Assembly (NCBI RefSeq): GCF_000012985.1
Contig: NC_007645.1
Span: 3,990,581 to 4,054,580 of the forward strand
Length of the DNA: 64,000 nt
Direction of reading: 5' to 3'
Origin: Hahella chejuensis KCTC 2396
Lineage (GTDB): Bacteria > Pseudomonadota > Gammaproteobacteria > Pseudomonadales > Oleiphilaceae
This document shows positions 19,776-29,694 of the stretch, piece by piece (positions within the stretch are counted from its first letter, which is position 1; each line of letters begins with the position of its first letter). A model generated the notes under the pieces. That model made no database searches. It was not told the DNA's origin and was given only the letters and a program-made list of their open reading frames with translations. The translations under genes were made by a program, and so were the position numbers.

Positions 19776-20048
19776 GCTGTGGCGTCTTCCCTGGTTTTCG
19801 CATGTCCGCCTGCGGCGGCTTTGTTGTTTTTATAAAGAAAACTAGCACAAGACCGCAATTTTGCCTTACTGGTGCGGAACAAATGGCAGTTGAATTGATG
19901 GCTGTCAAACCAGAAAAAAATTTATGCGGAAGCTATGGCAATTGCTGATATTTTGACCAGACTATCTGCTGACATCCTCAAGGACTCCATGATTCACCAA
20001 TAATTCAGGGGCATTACTTACCCGCCAGCCTATAAAGGAGACGTCGTC

Positions 20049-20675
20049 ATGATTAAACCTGTCCTCGCGCCTCTTAACGCCCTTTTCTTCACCTTGATAC
20101 TCTGCCTGGCCGCCTCCGCCTCTGGCCACGGTTTCTTTGGCTCAAGCGCTTCCGACAGCGATTGCGATGACTGCGGCGCCGGCATGATGCGGGGCCGACA
20201 CATGATGGGAAGCGGCGGCATGTTCACAGGCGACGACTGGAGCGCATCCAACTGGAGCGGCTACGGTCGCCATTCCATGATGGAATCCCGTCGCATGTTT
20301 GGTCACGGATACATGATGGGCGATGGTTTTATGATGGGCGGCATGATGGATTTAAGTTCGCCAAGAATGGCCGGACTACTGGGGTTGGATGATAAGCAGC
20401 GCAGCAAGATAGAAGAAATTCAAAAACAGCTGGGCGAGCAGCAATGGGTCCACTTCCAGGAAATGTACAAACAACACGCCGCCATGCAGAACCTGCTCAA
20501 CAAAGACGAAATGGATGACAAAGCTATTCTGGAAGCCCATCGCGCGATGGCTGACGCCCATCTCAAAATGCTGGAAATTCGATTGCAGGCGCGCAGGAAA
20601 ATGCAAGAAGCGCTCACCGAAGAGCAACGGGAGCGCCTACATCAAATTCAGGATTATGACTGGGGGTCGCGGTAA
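20049..20675 (+). CDS. Methionine-rich Spy/CpxP-like periplasmic protein
   Basis: 208 residues, signal peptide to about residue 26 (LNALFFTLILCLAASASGHG). Residues 45-100 are unusually rich in Met, Gly and His (MMRGRHMMGSGGMF, GHGYMMGDGFMMGGMMD), a composition seen in copper- or silver-binding periplasmic proteins. The C-terminal half is helical with an LTxEQ motif (LTEEQRERLHQIQ), the mark of the Spy/CpxP fold, and a second copy-like LDDKQRSKIEEIQ. Likely a periplasmic chaperone or metal-stress protein; the metal role is inferred from composition. AAGGAGACGTCGTC precedes the start. No metal sensor is adjacent. Confidence 0.78.
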   Translation: MIKPVLAPLNALFFTLILCLAASASGHGFFGSSASDSDCDDCGAGMMRGRHMMGSGGMFTGDDWSASNWSGYGRHSMMESRRMFGHGYMMGDGFMMGGMMDLSSPRMAGLLGLDDKQRSKIEEIQKQLGEQQWVHFQEMYKQHAAMQNLLNKDEMDDKAILEAHRAMADAHLKMLEIRLQARRKMQEALTEEQRERLHQIQDYDWGSR

Positions 20676-20700
20676 CGCCTTTCTGCGCTGAGGCGGCGGG

Positions 20701-22926
20701 TCAGTTTAACGCCGTCGTCTCTTTGACGCTCCGCTTGTCCAGAGACGCGTTGAGCTTGTCCTCGCGCCCGCTTTCCCGCAACACCGACTGGCGATTGCGA
20801 CGCAGCAGGCTGGTCACTTCTTCCTGTTGATCCCGGGTGAAGGAACTCCACTCCGGCCATTGCTCCGGCGCCCACAGGAACTGGTTGTAGTCCGGCAACC
20901 ATCCCGACATTAACTGCGCCCGTAATATTTCAAACAACTTGGCGGGGTTTTCGTACACAAACCATTCCGGTATATCCATGGCTTCAACAATTTTATAGGA
21001 CACGGATTGCTTAAGTTCATCGTGCAGATACTGCGGCGATTTCTGCCCGATGATATGTCGCAAATAGCAGGCGATCAGATAAGGAAAACGGTTCTCAGAG
21101 TCAATGGAGGTTTTGTTGGCGCCGAGCTTGGGATAGTAACGATCCAGCTCTTCCAATGCATCCTCATTGCGTCCCAGTTTTATCAGCGTGGCGGCCACCG
21201 GCAGCGCGTAGGAGCGATTCCCGGGTTGTTGGCTGCGCCGCTGCTGAAATACGGACAACGCCGCGTCATAGTCCCGATTGATGGAGTACTGCAGACCTCG
21301 CGCATAGAGGTAATTGGCGCCGGTGCGCATGCCAGGCGGCACCTGAATCAGTAATTCCTGCGCTTTTTTCATGTCTCCAAGCGCCATCCATAGAATCGCC
21401 TCCGTCACTTTATTGTTGGGTTGCCGACCTATCACGTGAGGATACATGCGCGACCAGTTGAAGTAGTCTGTCGCCGTTTCGACGGTAATGGGCAGGAACT
21501 CCAGTTGGTCCAATGGACGGTACAGATAATCCGGCTCCAGCGCCAAGGCGCGCTGATAAGTGTCCCTGGCCTGCTCCAAACGCCCCATCCGCAGCAGAGT
21601 GTAGGCTTTGCCACGATTGATGCCGCCAGAAAAAGGCTCAAGCTCCAACGCCTGTTCATACATGGCCAGGGACTGAATGAAACGGCCCTGTGAGCGCAGC
21701 AATTGACCGTACCAGAGGTAAGCGGGCGCGTAATTCGGCGCCATTTCCAATGCTTTTTTATAGAACCCCTCCGCCTCACTCTCCCTGCCCTGCTCGGAGA
21801 ACTGCAGAGCGCGGGACGCATAAGCCTGAGGCATGCCTGGATTCAGAGCGAACGCCCGATCCAACAGCGGCGCGCACTTCTCCGACACCGTGCTGGCGGG
21901 CATATCCGAATAGACGCTCAAAAAGTGATAGCTGTCGCACAGGGCGACATAGGCCGGGGCGAATTGACCGTCAAGGCTGATCGCCTGGGAGAAGTTCTGC
22001 AACGCGCGCTGGAGCGAGTGCACATCGCGCTGAGACCAGTAGTGACGACCCTGCAGGTAATAATCGTAGGCTTCCGGGTCAGGCTCGCGACGGTCACTGA
22101 ACTCGTCATTAGGTACATTCAGCTGAGACAGCAACGCCTCCGACAGGTCCTGATGAAAGGAATACAGCTTTCTGACTTCGCCTTCGATAAGGCCGCTCCA
22201 CTGGGAGTCTCTACCCGCCAGATCGGTGATATTAAGAATCAGCCTCAAGCTGGAGCCGGTAATCTGCAGACTGCCGCTGACAGCGCTGCCTCGGTCGGGA
22301 CGCGACCAGGGCGCGGTCTCGCTGAACACGACCCGCGCCCCTCCCAGAGTCGCCAGTCGAGAACGAATGGCGTCCGTGACGCTGGTGGCCAAATACGCAC
22401 TATCGCGATGATGGGAGGCGTCCACCAATTGAATCGGATAGACAATGATCTGGCTGGGAGCCTGGGATTTGGGATAAAAAACGCCGAACCCCAATGCGAA
22501 CACCAGAGCAAGCGCGCCAACGCTGATTCCCCATTTACACAGGCCGCGCCGACGGCCTTTAGCATGACTATGGGGGCACAAACCATCCACATCGGGCTGC
22601 GACATTTGCGCCACAATACGGTATGTAGAGCCGTCTCTTTCTATGTAACGGCGCGGTCTGCCATTATCCCCGAACGCCTTGCGTAATTGGGAAATAATCT
22701 GATCGACGGAAGCGTCCGGCTGGGCGGACGACGACCAGATTTTTTCCTGCAGTTGCTCCTCCCCCAGCGACCGGCCCTGCGCTTCCACCAACGCCAGAAG
22801 AGCCGTCATCGCTTTGGGAGTTAGAGAGATTTCACAATCCTGGTCAGCCAGTTTGTTGGCTTCCGGGTCGACCCACCAGTCTCCGATTTTAAAGGGTCTA
22901 AGGGGGTGAATCTGGCGTTTGATCAT
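20701..22926 (-). CDS. CadC-like membrane transcription regulator with periplasmic TPR domain
   Basis: 741 residues. Residues 1-107 are an OmpR-type winged helix (TPKAMTALLALVEAQG, DASVDQIISQLRKAFGD, and the wing YIERDGSTYRI). Residues 131-151 form one membrane helix (WGISVGALALVFALGFGVFY). The rest, about 590 residues, is a periplasmic region with TPRs, for example LQRALQNFSQAISLDGQFAP, YKKALEMAPNYAPAYLWYG, YEQALELEPFSGGINRGKA and YQRALALEPDYLYRPL. This is the ToxR/CadC plan: a one-component regulator tied to the membrane. It is convergent with the Spy-like gene (25 bases apart) and divergent from the beta-helix lipoprotein gene. Targets are unknown. Confidence 0.88.
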   Translation of the reverse strand: MIKRQIHPLRPFKIGDWWVDPEANKLADQDCEISLTPKAMTALLALVEAQGRSLGEEQLQEKIWSSSAQPDASVDQIISQLRKAFGDNGRPRRYIERDGSTYRIVAQMSQPDVDGLCPHSHAKGRRRGLCKWGISVGALALVFALGFGVFYPKSQAPSQIIVYPIQLVDASHHRDSAYLATSVTDAIRSRLATLGGARVVFSETAPWSRPDRGSAVSGSLQITGSSLRLILNITDLAGRDSQWSGLIEGEVRKLYSFHQDLSEALLSQLNVPNDEFSDRREPDPEAYDYYLQGRHYWSQRDVHSLQRALQNFSQAISLDGQFAPAYVALCDSYHFLSVYSDMPASTVSEKCAPLLDRAFALNPGMPQAYASRALQFSEQGRESEAEGFYKKALEMAPNYAPAYLWYGQLLRSQGRFIQSLAMYEQALELEPFSGGINRGKAYTLLRMGRLEQARDTYQRALALEPDYLYRPLDQLEFLPITVETATDYFNWSRMYPHVIGRQPNNKVTEAILWMALGDMKKAQELLIQVPPGMRTGANYLYARGLQYSINRDYDAALSVFQQRRSQQPGNRSYALPVAATLIKLGRNEDALEELDRYYPKLGANKTSIDSENRFPYLIACYLRHIIGQKSPQYLHDELKQSVSYKIVEAMDIPEWFVYENPAKLFEILRAQLMSGWLPDYNQFLWAPEQWPEWSSFTRDQQEEVTSLLRRNRQSVLRESGREDKLNASLDKRSVKETTALN

Positions 22927-23337
22927 CCTTCTTTGCCCATCAAGTCCTTGTTAGGTGTTGTCCTGTGTCCTGAAAATCGGGGGGCAGAGGCATTATGGAG
23001 AATTCCAATAGCGCTCGAAAGCGTATTTCCTCCGGGGAGCCCGTCGTCTTAATCTCCGCCATCGCCAGCGGATATGCTATAAGACTTTTCTCCCAAAACT
23101 GGTATTTTTCTCACATTGTTAAGAAAAAATAACTTTTCACAGACGGTTACGGCCATGCTCCCGTCTTCGCCTTCCCAGACGCCGATTCTACGCCAGCATT
23201 AATCAGAATAAAATTACCGCTGGCCACTTTGCACATTGTGACCCTCCCTGTTTTTACGGCATAACAGAAAACACCCAAAAGCGGACAATCTGTCCTCTTA
23301 TTTGGCCACCAATAATAAAAAGAATGCGAGGGACACT
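22927..23337. other. Intergenic region between the CadC-like regulator and the beta-helix gene
   Basis: No gene seen. AT content rises around 23080-23140. The region holds both divergent promoters; a short dyad GGACA-ATC-TGTCC (23283-23295) sits about 40 bases before the beta-helix start and could be an operator, but it is too short to be sure. A ribosome site GAGGGAC lies before 23338. Confidence 0.4.
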
Positions 23338-24810
23338 ATGCAACCCAGTTTCATCCCCGCCGGCCTTGCGCCGGCTCTTTGTCTTTCTATCGCTGCGCTG
23401 ACCGGATGCAGTAGCGACACCACTGGCGGCGACGGCTCCAGCGGCTCGAATTTCCCCGACAACGCAAAATTCATCAGCGCCGACGGCGACATCACCATCG
23501 CAATCAAGACAGCGTTCATCACTGCGCAGTCCGGCGATTATCTGGTGTTGCCCGAAGGGCGCCTGCAAATAACCGATACCCTGACCCTTGACGGCGATCC
23601 CGACGGCGACGGCGCATCATTGGAGAATATCACCATCGCCGGTTACGGCATGGATAAGACCATTCTGGACTTTTCCGGTTCTCTCGGCGGCGACGGCATA
23701 TTCATTCAGAACATGAAGGACGTCACTGTCCGTAACCTTGCGGTGGAGGAAGCCGCCAACAACGGCATTAAGCTGAAAGACTCCGACGGCATTCGCCTGC
23801 AATACACCCGCACGGAGTGGAAAGGCGCGTTGACCTCGGACAATGGCGCCTACGGCCTGTATCCCGTGGAATGCTCGAACATTCTGATCGAAGACTCCTA
23901 CGTGCGCGGTTCGGCGGACGCCGGCGTCTATGTCGGACAGTCCAGCAATATCGTCGTACGGCGCAATGTGGCCAAAGAAAACGTGGCGGGCATCGAGATC
24001 GAAAACTCCCAAAATGCAGACGTCTACAACAATGTGGCGGAAGGCAACACCGGCGGCATCCTGGTGTTCGACCTGCCTATCGGGAACCACAAATACGGCT
24101 CCACTGTGCGCGTTTTCAATAACATCATTCGCGACAACAACACCGATAACTTCGCCAACGCCAGCAGCAATCCCGCCGGCGTGCATATCGTGCCTCCCGG
24201 CACCGGGGTGATCGTACTGTCCACTGCGGATGTGGAGGTTTATAACAACGCTATCAGCAACCACGACACCACCTCCGTCACTGTCTCTTCGTTCTTTATC
24301 GCCGCCAGTCAGACGGAGATGGAGCAATATGTCATGGACGACATCATGGCCGATGGCTGGCGCTCCGTTCCTCGCAACATATCCATTCACGACAACAGCA
24401 TCAGCGACTCTGGCGGTAATCCGCGAGGCGATTTGATACAGGGTGTGCTCCCCGCATTTCAGGCCATTGGGGAGACCACCCTGCCCAGCGTGTTGTATGA
24501 CGGCTTCGGGGAGTTATTGGCCCGTGCAGGCTATGGCGCTACCTTTTCAGAGGAGCCGTTCGCTGCGGACGGATCGGAGAACATCTGCGTCGTCAACAAC
24601 GGCGACGCCACCAAGGGTTTCCTCTACAACCCGGACCCCACCACATTTACTGACGCAGATCCCGCCGACGGCGAACCTGACGCCACGACCGGCGTCGGCG
24701 CCAACCTGCTGGACTGCGATCTGGCCCGACTGCCCGCCGCATCCGCCACAGTCGCCGGCAAGGTATACGGATGCGGCCAGGATGACGCCCACGCAGCTTG
24801 CAGTCTGTGA
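23338..24810 (+). CDS. Parallel beta-helix lipoprotein (partner of the SO2930-type cytochrome)
   Basis: 490 residues. Lipobox LTGC in a short signal (PALCLSIAALTGCSS), so outer-membrane or periplasmic lipoprotein. The body is a right-handed beta-helix: ITIAGYGMDKTILDFSG, VTVRNLAVEEAANNGIKLKD, NILIEDSYVRGSADAGVYVG, NIVVRRNVAKENVAGIEIEN, with typical N and V/I ladders. Fits the family described beside HNE_0200/SO2930-type cytochromes (TIGR03805-like). I chose 23338 because GAGGGAC precedes it; the frame opens further upstream without a ribosome site. Followed 43 bases later by the cytochrome gene, so one operon. Role of the pair is not established. Confidence 0.85.
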   Translation: MQPSFIPAGLAPALCLSIAALTGCSSDTTGGDGSSGSNFPDNAKFISADGDITIAIKTAFITAQSGDYLVLPEGRLQITDTLTLDGDPDGDGASLENITIAGYGMDKTILDFSGSLGGDGIFIQNMKDVTVRNLAVEEAANNGIKLKDSDGIRLQYTRTEWKGALTSDNGAYGLYPVECSNILIEDSYVRGSADAGVYVGQSSNIVVRRNVAKENVAGIEIENSQNADVYNNVAEGNTGGILVFDLPIGNHKYGSTVRVFNNIIRDNNTDNFANASSNPAGVHIVPPGTGVIVLSTADVEVYNNAISNHDTTSVTVSSFFIAASQTEMEQYVMDDIMADGWRSVPRNISIHDNSISDSGGNPRGDLIQGVLPAFQAIGETTLPSVLYDGFGELLARAGYGATFSEEPFAADGSENICVVNNGDATKGFLYNPDPTTFTDADPADGEPDATTGVGANLLDCDLARLPAASATVAGKVYGCGQDDAHAACSL

Positions 24811-24853
24811 TGAGACATTGACGCCAGTTAATCAGTAATCAGTTGAGGCGCTT

Positions 24854-26053
24854 ATGCAAAACAATAAAAAAGCCGCTATCTATGGCGGCGTGCTGTGGAT
24901 AATGGCCAGCGTGATCACCGGTTGTAGCAGTGGCGGAGACGGCTCCGCCGATGATGGCGGAAGTTCCGCCAAGGAAGCGGGAGTATGCGGCGAAAGCGGC
25001 GATGGCGTGAACTGGAGCGCCCTCTCCTCCACCAATTGCCGTTACCTGTCCAGTTATCGCCTGTTCAGCGGCGCGGACCCCACGCAAACCACAGACGGGT
25101 CTGGCGTTGTCTATGATCTCGCCAGCCCCCTGTTCACGGATTATGCGAGCAAATACCGGGTAGTGTACGTTCCTGAAGGTAAACAAGCCCAGTACAGCGA
25201 ACAGGAAGTCATTGATTTCCCCGAAGGAACCGTCATAACCAAAACTTTCGCGTTGCCGGCGGATACGGCCAATCGCGGCCTGGAAAATGAACGTCTACTG
25301 GAAACCCGCCTATTGATCCGTCGCGCCAGCGGCTGGGCGGCTCTGCCTTATATTTGGGACGCCAACAAGGAAGACGCGGAACTGAGCGTGGCGGGCGGAA
25401 ATTACGCCGCAACGGTGGTGCACAACGGGGTGCAGCACAATTTCACTTATCAGGTTCCCGACACCAATAAGTGCAAGCAGTGCCATCAGTTCAAGACGGA
25501 TTCCGGCTCCCGTTTTGTTCCGTTGGGTCCCAAAGCGCGCCAGCTTAACTGGACTTATGCTTACCCCAGTGGCGCCGCCAACCAGCTCGCCTATTGGAAA
25601 CAGAAAGGCATTATTTCCGGTCTGCCGGATGATTTGTCCAGCATAGACAGCGTCCCCAGCTATAGCGACGCGGACGCCTCCAACCTGGCGGGCTATTCCG
25701 ATGATCAGATCCATCGTTTGGCGAAAGGCTATCTGGACGTTAACTGCGCGCATTGCCATCGCCCTGAAGGCGGCGCGTCGAATACCGGCCTCAGCCTGGA
25801 GTTCTGGCGCAGTTTCGCGGACTATCAAAGTCAGCATGGGGTTTGCAAACAGCCCGTGGCCTACGGCGGCGGCGCATTAAGTTACGACATCGAACCGGGG
25901 TCGCCGGACGCATCCATCTTCAACTTCCGAATGGAGACCGACCAGCCTGGCGACAAGATGCCGGAAATTGGCCGTCAGCTTGTACACCAGGAAGGACAGG
26001 CGCTGATATATGAATGGATCGCGCGGATGGCGCCCAACGATTGCGTAGATTAA
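24854..26053 (+). CDS. SO2930-family diheme c-type cytochrome lipoprotein
   Basis: 399 residues with a lipobox (ASVITGCSS). Two heme-binding sites: CKQCH near residue 207 and CAHCH near residue 298, plus late methionines that may ligate heme (e.g. GDKMPEIG). N-terminal domain has LSSYRLFSGADPTQTTDGSG and VYDLASPLFTDYASKYR, characteristic of the HNE_0200/SO2930 family (TIGR03806-like). Exported electron carrier, probably attached to a membrane by lipid; donor and acceptor unknown. Second gene of the beta-helix/cytochrome operon. Confidence 0.88.
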   Translation: MQNNKKAAIYGGVLWIMASVITGCSSGGDGSADDGGSSAKEAGVCGESGDGVNWSALSSTNCRYLSSYRLFSGADPTQTTDGSGVVYDLASPLFTDYASKYRVVYVPEGKQAQYSEQEVIDFPEGTVITKTFALPADTANRGLENERLLETRLLIRRASGWAALPYIWDANKEDAELSVAGGNYAATVVHNGVQHNFTYQVPDTNKCKQCHQFKTDSGSRFVPLGPKARQLNWTYAYPSGAANQLAYWKQKGIISGLPDDLSSIDSVPSYSDADASNLAGYSDDQIHRLAKGYLDVNCAHCHRPEGGASNTGLSLEFWRSFADYQSQHGVCKQPVAYGGGALSYDIEPGSPDASIFNFRMETDQPGDKMPEIGRQLVHQEGQALIYEWIARMAPNDCVD

Positions 26054-26170
26054 GCCCTTGCGTACGCCAGTATTTCAGGTTAAAAACTGACAACTGGCCG
26101 CGTATACGCGCCAAGCGATAAAAACTTTATAAAAACAGTCGCTAAAACAAATTTTGCGACACCCTGGAAG

Positions 26171-27220
26171 CTAAACCGAGCGGACTGCCCCCGGGGGCAG
26201 TCCCAGCCATTTCTTAAATGCGTGCCGAAAGTTGGCCGCTTCCGTAAACCCCAGCTGGTCCGCAATGTCGTCCACCGCCAATTCTTCTTCCTGCAACAGC
26301 GCAATCGCCTGTTGACACCTTATCCGATTGAGCAGGCGTTGGTAGTTGATTCCCGCCGTCGCCAATCGTCGCCGCAACGTGCGTGGACTCATATTCAGAC
26401 GCCCGGCGATTTCCGGCAACTCTGGAAAGCCGCGACGGGCGTATAGCATGTCGCTGATGCGCTGCACCAGACTGGTTTCATCCCAGGCAGTGAACTGCAG
26501 ATAGGTAGGTTGCTCCTGCATCGGAGCGGAGTCAGGCAAACGCACCCGCACCGGCGCCTCTAGCAAACGCACATCAAAGGCCCATTCAATAAACGGTTGC
26601 GAAAAACGCAATGGGTCGCCGAACACCAGACGATATATTTTTTGGTCCGTTGGCGGCTCTCGCGTAAAAGACACATACCGCAAGGGAAAGTCGAATCCCG
26701 CCACTTCTCTGGCGACCGTGAAAAAAGCGGCGATACAGATCTCCATCAGGAAATCGAGCGTCTCATGATTCAGACCGCTGACATTGTAGTGGCGCACCAC
26801 CACTTGGTCGCCCTGCAAGGTCAGCGATTTATCCATCACGACGCCGAGCTGATCATAATTGCGCTCCACCAACACCAGCGCTTCGCCCAGGGTTCGGCAG
26901 GCAGCCACCTGTACGCCAATCTCTCCCAGACTGGCCAACGTATAAGACTGCCCGATAGCGCCCCCCAAACCCGGAGTGGCGTAGCGCTCGCGCACCAGAT
27001 CCAGGGTTTGCAGCAATCTATGGGTGGGCATCGAGGGCTCTTCCCATAAGCGTTCCCAATCCAGTCCCACCTGTTTCAAAACGGACTCTACAAACTCGGC
27101 GTCGCCCCATTCCTCCAGGCACGCCAGGATATTGCGTAACTCATAACTGGGATAAGGCTGATCGCCGATCACCGACTGCGTGAAAAATCCCTGCTCCAAC
27201 TCCTTAGATATTGCGTTCAC
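26171..27220 (-). CDS. AraC-family regulator (Arabinose_bd plus HTH_18)
   Basis: 349 residues. Residues about 20-210 match the Arabinose_bd-type effector domain of the OruR/GadX-like subgroup (GLGGAIGQSYTLASLGEIG, EALVLVERNYDQLG). Residues about 245-345 carry two helix-turn-helix motifs: LNMSPRTLRRRLATAGINYQ and VDDIADQLGFTEAANFRHAF. Converges with the cytochrome gene 117 bases away. Effector unknown; proximity to the beta-helix/cytochrome pair is suggestive only. Confidence 0.9.
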   Translation of the reverse strand: MNAISKELEQGFFTQSVIGDQPYPSYELRNILACLEEWGDAEFVESVLKQVGLDWERLWEEPSMPTHRLLQTLDLVRERYATPGLGGAIGQSYTLASLGEIGVQVAACRTLGEALVLVERNYDQLGVVMDKSLTLQGDQVVVRHYNVSGLNHETLDFLMEICIAAFFTVAREVAGFDFPLRYVSFTREPPTDQKIYRLVFGDPLRFSQPFIEWAFDVRLLEAPVRVRLPDSAPMQEQPTYLQFTAWDETSLVQRISDMLYARRGFPELPEIAGRLNMSPRTLRRRLATAGINYQRLLNRIRCQQAIALLQEEELAVDDIADQLGFTEAANFRHAFKKWLGLPPGAVRSV

Positions 27221-27493
27221 AGTACTCCCTGCCCCCTTCCATTGTTGTTATCGATAGCTTCTAAAAACCTATCGCGGCGGCTGAATACTGATTGTCCGCA
27301 ATACTGCAGGTTATAACCGGCCAGGCGTCAACCGGCGAATACAGTTAACTGAACGTTATTCAGAAGGGATCATGCACCCATGCCGTGAATTCAGGCAAAA
27401 GCTTTTTGGCGGAGGATTGGAGAATTGCGACCTGGGTCAAATCAGAAGGCTTGCATGTCCCCATAGGTTTTGCGTGGGGTTTATGCTTGATGC

Positions 27494-27805
27494 TCAATCG
27501 TCGGGGAATAATTTCTCTATAAGTTCATCTCTTGCTTTCTCATCAATCACACGCCACCAATACGGGGTCTCTTCCGTCTTCGGCTCGCCTTTAAACTCAT
27601 ATATTTTTGCTAAACCTAATAACTCGATCGGATTACTGGCGATGAACTTATAACCATTTTTTTCTGCGCACCAAAGGCACATCGAAAGATCCGCTTCAGC
27701 ATGCGGGAGGCTCTCATCATCATAGTGAAGCCATAGCCTGTAACCTTGCTTTTTAAGAATATTCAGACATGTATTGTGTACGTTCGAATGACTTCCTAGC
27801 GCCAT
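27494..27805 (-). CDS. Small protein of unknown family, island-like composition
   Basis: 103 residues from the ATG at 27805 (a TTG at 27844 would add 13). Soluble, acidic C-terminus (EKLFPDD), aromatic-rich (YRLWLHYDD, PYWWRVID), two Cys in MCLWCAEKNG. No recognised domain and no signal peptide. AT-richer than its neighbours and isolated between an AraC gene and the ABC-F gene, as small orphan or immunity-type genes often are; that last point is inference. Confidence 0.5.
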   Translation of the reverse strand: MALGSHSNVHNTCLNILKKQGYRLWLHYDDESLPHAEADLSMCLWCAEKNGYKFIASNPIELLGLAKIYEFKGEPKTEETPYWWRVIDEKARDELIEKLFPDD

Positions 27806-28030
27806 TTTCCACTCTCGTAGTGCTGGGTTGGATATAGAAAACAAAACCTCAAGCGGACTGCGAATAATTGTACGCCCGTCAATTTACAGTTGCTTGTAAA
27901 TTACCGACATTTCGCGCTCAAGCCCAACAGTGGCCAGCGGATTTCCCTTAATATCACACCGCCACACTTGGCCCTAAGCGGCGATTGCTCTATCATGCGC
28001 GGCCCTTCTGTTTATTTCCTGGACAATGCT

Positions 28031-29626
28031 GTGATTAGTACTGCGAACATTACGATGCAATTCGGCTCCCGGCCGCTGTTTGAAAACGTCTCCGTCAAGT
28101 TCTCTCCTGGTGGCCGCTACGGTTTGATCGGGGCGAATGGCTGCGGTAAGTCGACGTTTATGAAAATCCTTGGCGGCGATTTGAGCCCCACTGCCGGCGT
28201 GGTATCCATCGAGCCCAACGCCCGCGTGGGTAAGCTGCGTCAGGATCAGTTCGCTTATGAAAATTACTCAGTGATCGACACCGTCATCATGGGCTATCCC
28301 GAGCTGTGGGAAGTGAAACGTGAGCGGGATCGCATCTACAGCCTGCCGGAAATGAGCGACGAAGACGGCATGAAAGTCGCCGATCTGGAAGGCGCCTTCG
28401 CAGAGATGGACGGCTACACCGCCGAATCCCGCGCGGGTGAATTGTTGATTGGCGTCGGCATTCCCGTCGAACAACATTATGGCCTGATGAGCGCAGTCGC
28501 TCCCGGCTGGAAGTTACGGGTTCTGCTGGCGCAAGCGCTGTTTTCCGACCCGGACGTGCTGCTGCTCGATGAGCCGACCAACAACCTGGACATCAACACC
28601 ATCCGCTGGCTGGAAGATGTGTTGAACGCCAGAAACAGCACCATGATTATTATTTCCCACGACCGTCACTTCCTGAACAGCGTCTGCACGCACATGGCGG
28701 ATGTGGATTACGGCGAGATTCGCCTCTACCCCGGCAACTACGACCAGTATATGGCCGCCTCGACACTGGCCCGGTCGCAGCTGCTGGCTGAGAATGAGAA
28801 GAAGCAGGCGCAGCTGGACGATCTGGCGCAGTTCGTCGCCCGCTTCTCCGCCAACGCCTCCAAAGCCAAACAGGCGACGTCCCGCGCTCGTCAGATGGAG
28901 AAAATCCAGCTGTCGGAAGTCAAGGCTTCCAGCCGGGTTAACCCCTATATCCGCTTCAATCAGGAAAAGAAACTGTTCCGACTGGCGCTGGAAGTGGAAG
29001 GCCTCAGCAAAGGCTATGAAGACCTCAGCCTGTTTAAGAAGCTGGATATGATGATCGAAGTTGGCGAAAAAGTGGCGGTTCTGGGCGCTAACGGCGCCGG
29101 TAAAACCACACTGATGCGCTGTTTGATGAATGAAGTCGAGCCGGACGCAGGCGCCGTGAAGTGGTCGGAAGGCGCGTCGATTGGTTACTACGCCCAGGAT
29201 CACGCGGCTGATTTCGCTGAAGACATGAGCTTGTTCGAGTGGATGAGCCAATGGCGTCAACCCAAAGATGACGATCAGGTGATTCGCGGCATCCTGGGGC
29301 AATTGCTGTTTTCCGGCGATGAGATCAAGAAGTCGGTCACCAAGATTTCCGGGGGCGAACAGGGCCGCATGCTGTTTGGAAAGATCATGCTGCAACGCCC
29401 CAACATTGTCGTCATGGACGAGCCCACCAACCACTTGGACATGGAATCCATCGAATCCCTCAACCTCTCTCTGGAGAAGTTCGAAGGCACCGTCATTTTC
29501 GTCAGCCACGACCGCGAATTCGTCTCCTCCCTCGCCACGCGAATCATCGACATCACACCCAATGGCGTGATCAATTTCGCTGGTACATACGACGAATACC
29601 TGCGCTCCCAGGGCATGGACGTATAA
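28031..29626 (+). CDS. ybiT: ABC-F ATPase, YbiT type
   Basis: 531 residues with two ATP-binding cassettes and no membrane segments: Walker [10 protein letters not shown] and GANGAGKTT, Walker [12 protein letters not shown] and [10 protein letters not shown], signature [10 protein letters not shown] in the second half, and the linker rich in charged residues between. It tracks E. coli YbiT nearly end to end in memory ([29 protein letters not shown]). ABC-F proteins act on ribosomes, not as transporters. Start set at GTG 28031, which gives the family length; the reading frame continues upstream to 27890 but that part does not resemble the family. A strong terminator follows. Confidence 0.92.
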   Translation: MISTANITMQFGSRPLFENVSVKFSPGGRYGLIGANGCGKSTFMKILGGDLSPTAGVVSIEPNARVGKLRQDQFAYENYSVIDTVIMGYPELWEVKRERDRIYSLPEMSDEDGMKVADLEGAFAEMDGYTAESRAGELLIGVGIPVEQHYGLMSAVAPGWKLRVLLAQALFSDPDVLLLDEPTNNLDINTIRWLEDVLNARNSTMIIISHDRHFLNSVCTHMADVDYGEIRLYPGNYDQYMAASTLARSQLLAENEKKQAQLDDLAQFVARFSANASKAKQATSRARQMEKIQLSEVKASSRVNPYIRFNQEKKLFRLALEVEGLSKGYEDLSLFKKLDMMIEVGEKVAVLGANGAGKTTLMRCLMNEVEPDAGAVKWSEGASIGYYAQDHAADFAEDMSLFEWMSQWRQPKDDDQVIRGILGQLLFSGDEIKKSVTKISGGEQGRMLFGKIMLQRPNIVVMDEPTNHLDMESIESLNLSLEKFEGTVIFVSHDREFVSSLATRIIDITPNGVINFAGTYDEYLRSQGMDV

Positions 29627-29635
29627 GTCAAACAT

Positions 29636-29666
29636 AAAGGGGCTGAAATTGTTTTCGGCCCCTTTT
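29636..29666 (+). terminator. Rho-independent terminator after ybiT
   Basis: AAAGGGGC pairs with GCCCCTTT (extended by a G-U and A-U pairs) with a short loop, then TTTTGAATTTT. Ten bases after the stop. An A tract on the other side makes it usable for the convergent methyltransferase gene too. Confidence 0.85.
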
Positions 29667-29694
29667 GAATTTTCCTCAAGCAAGCCTTTCCTGA

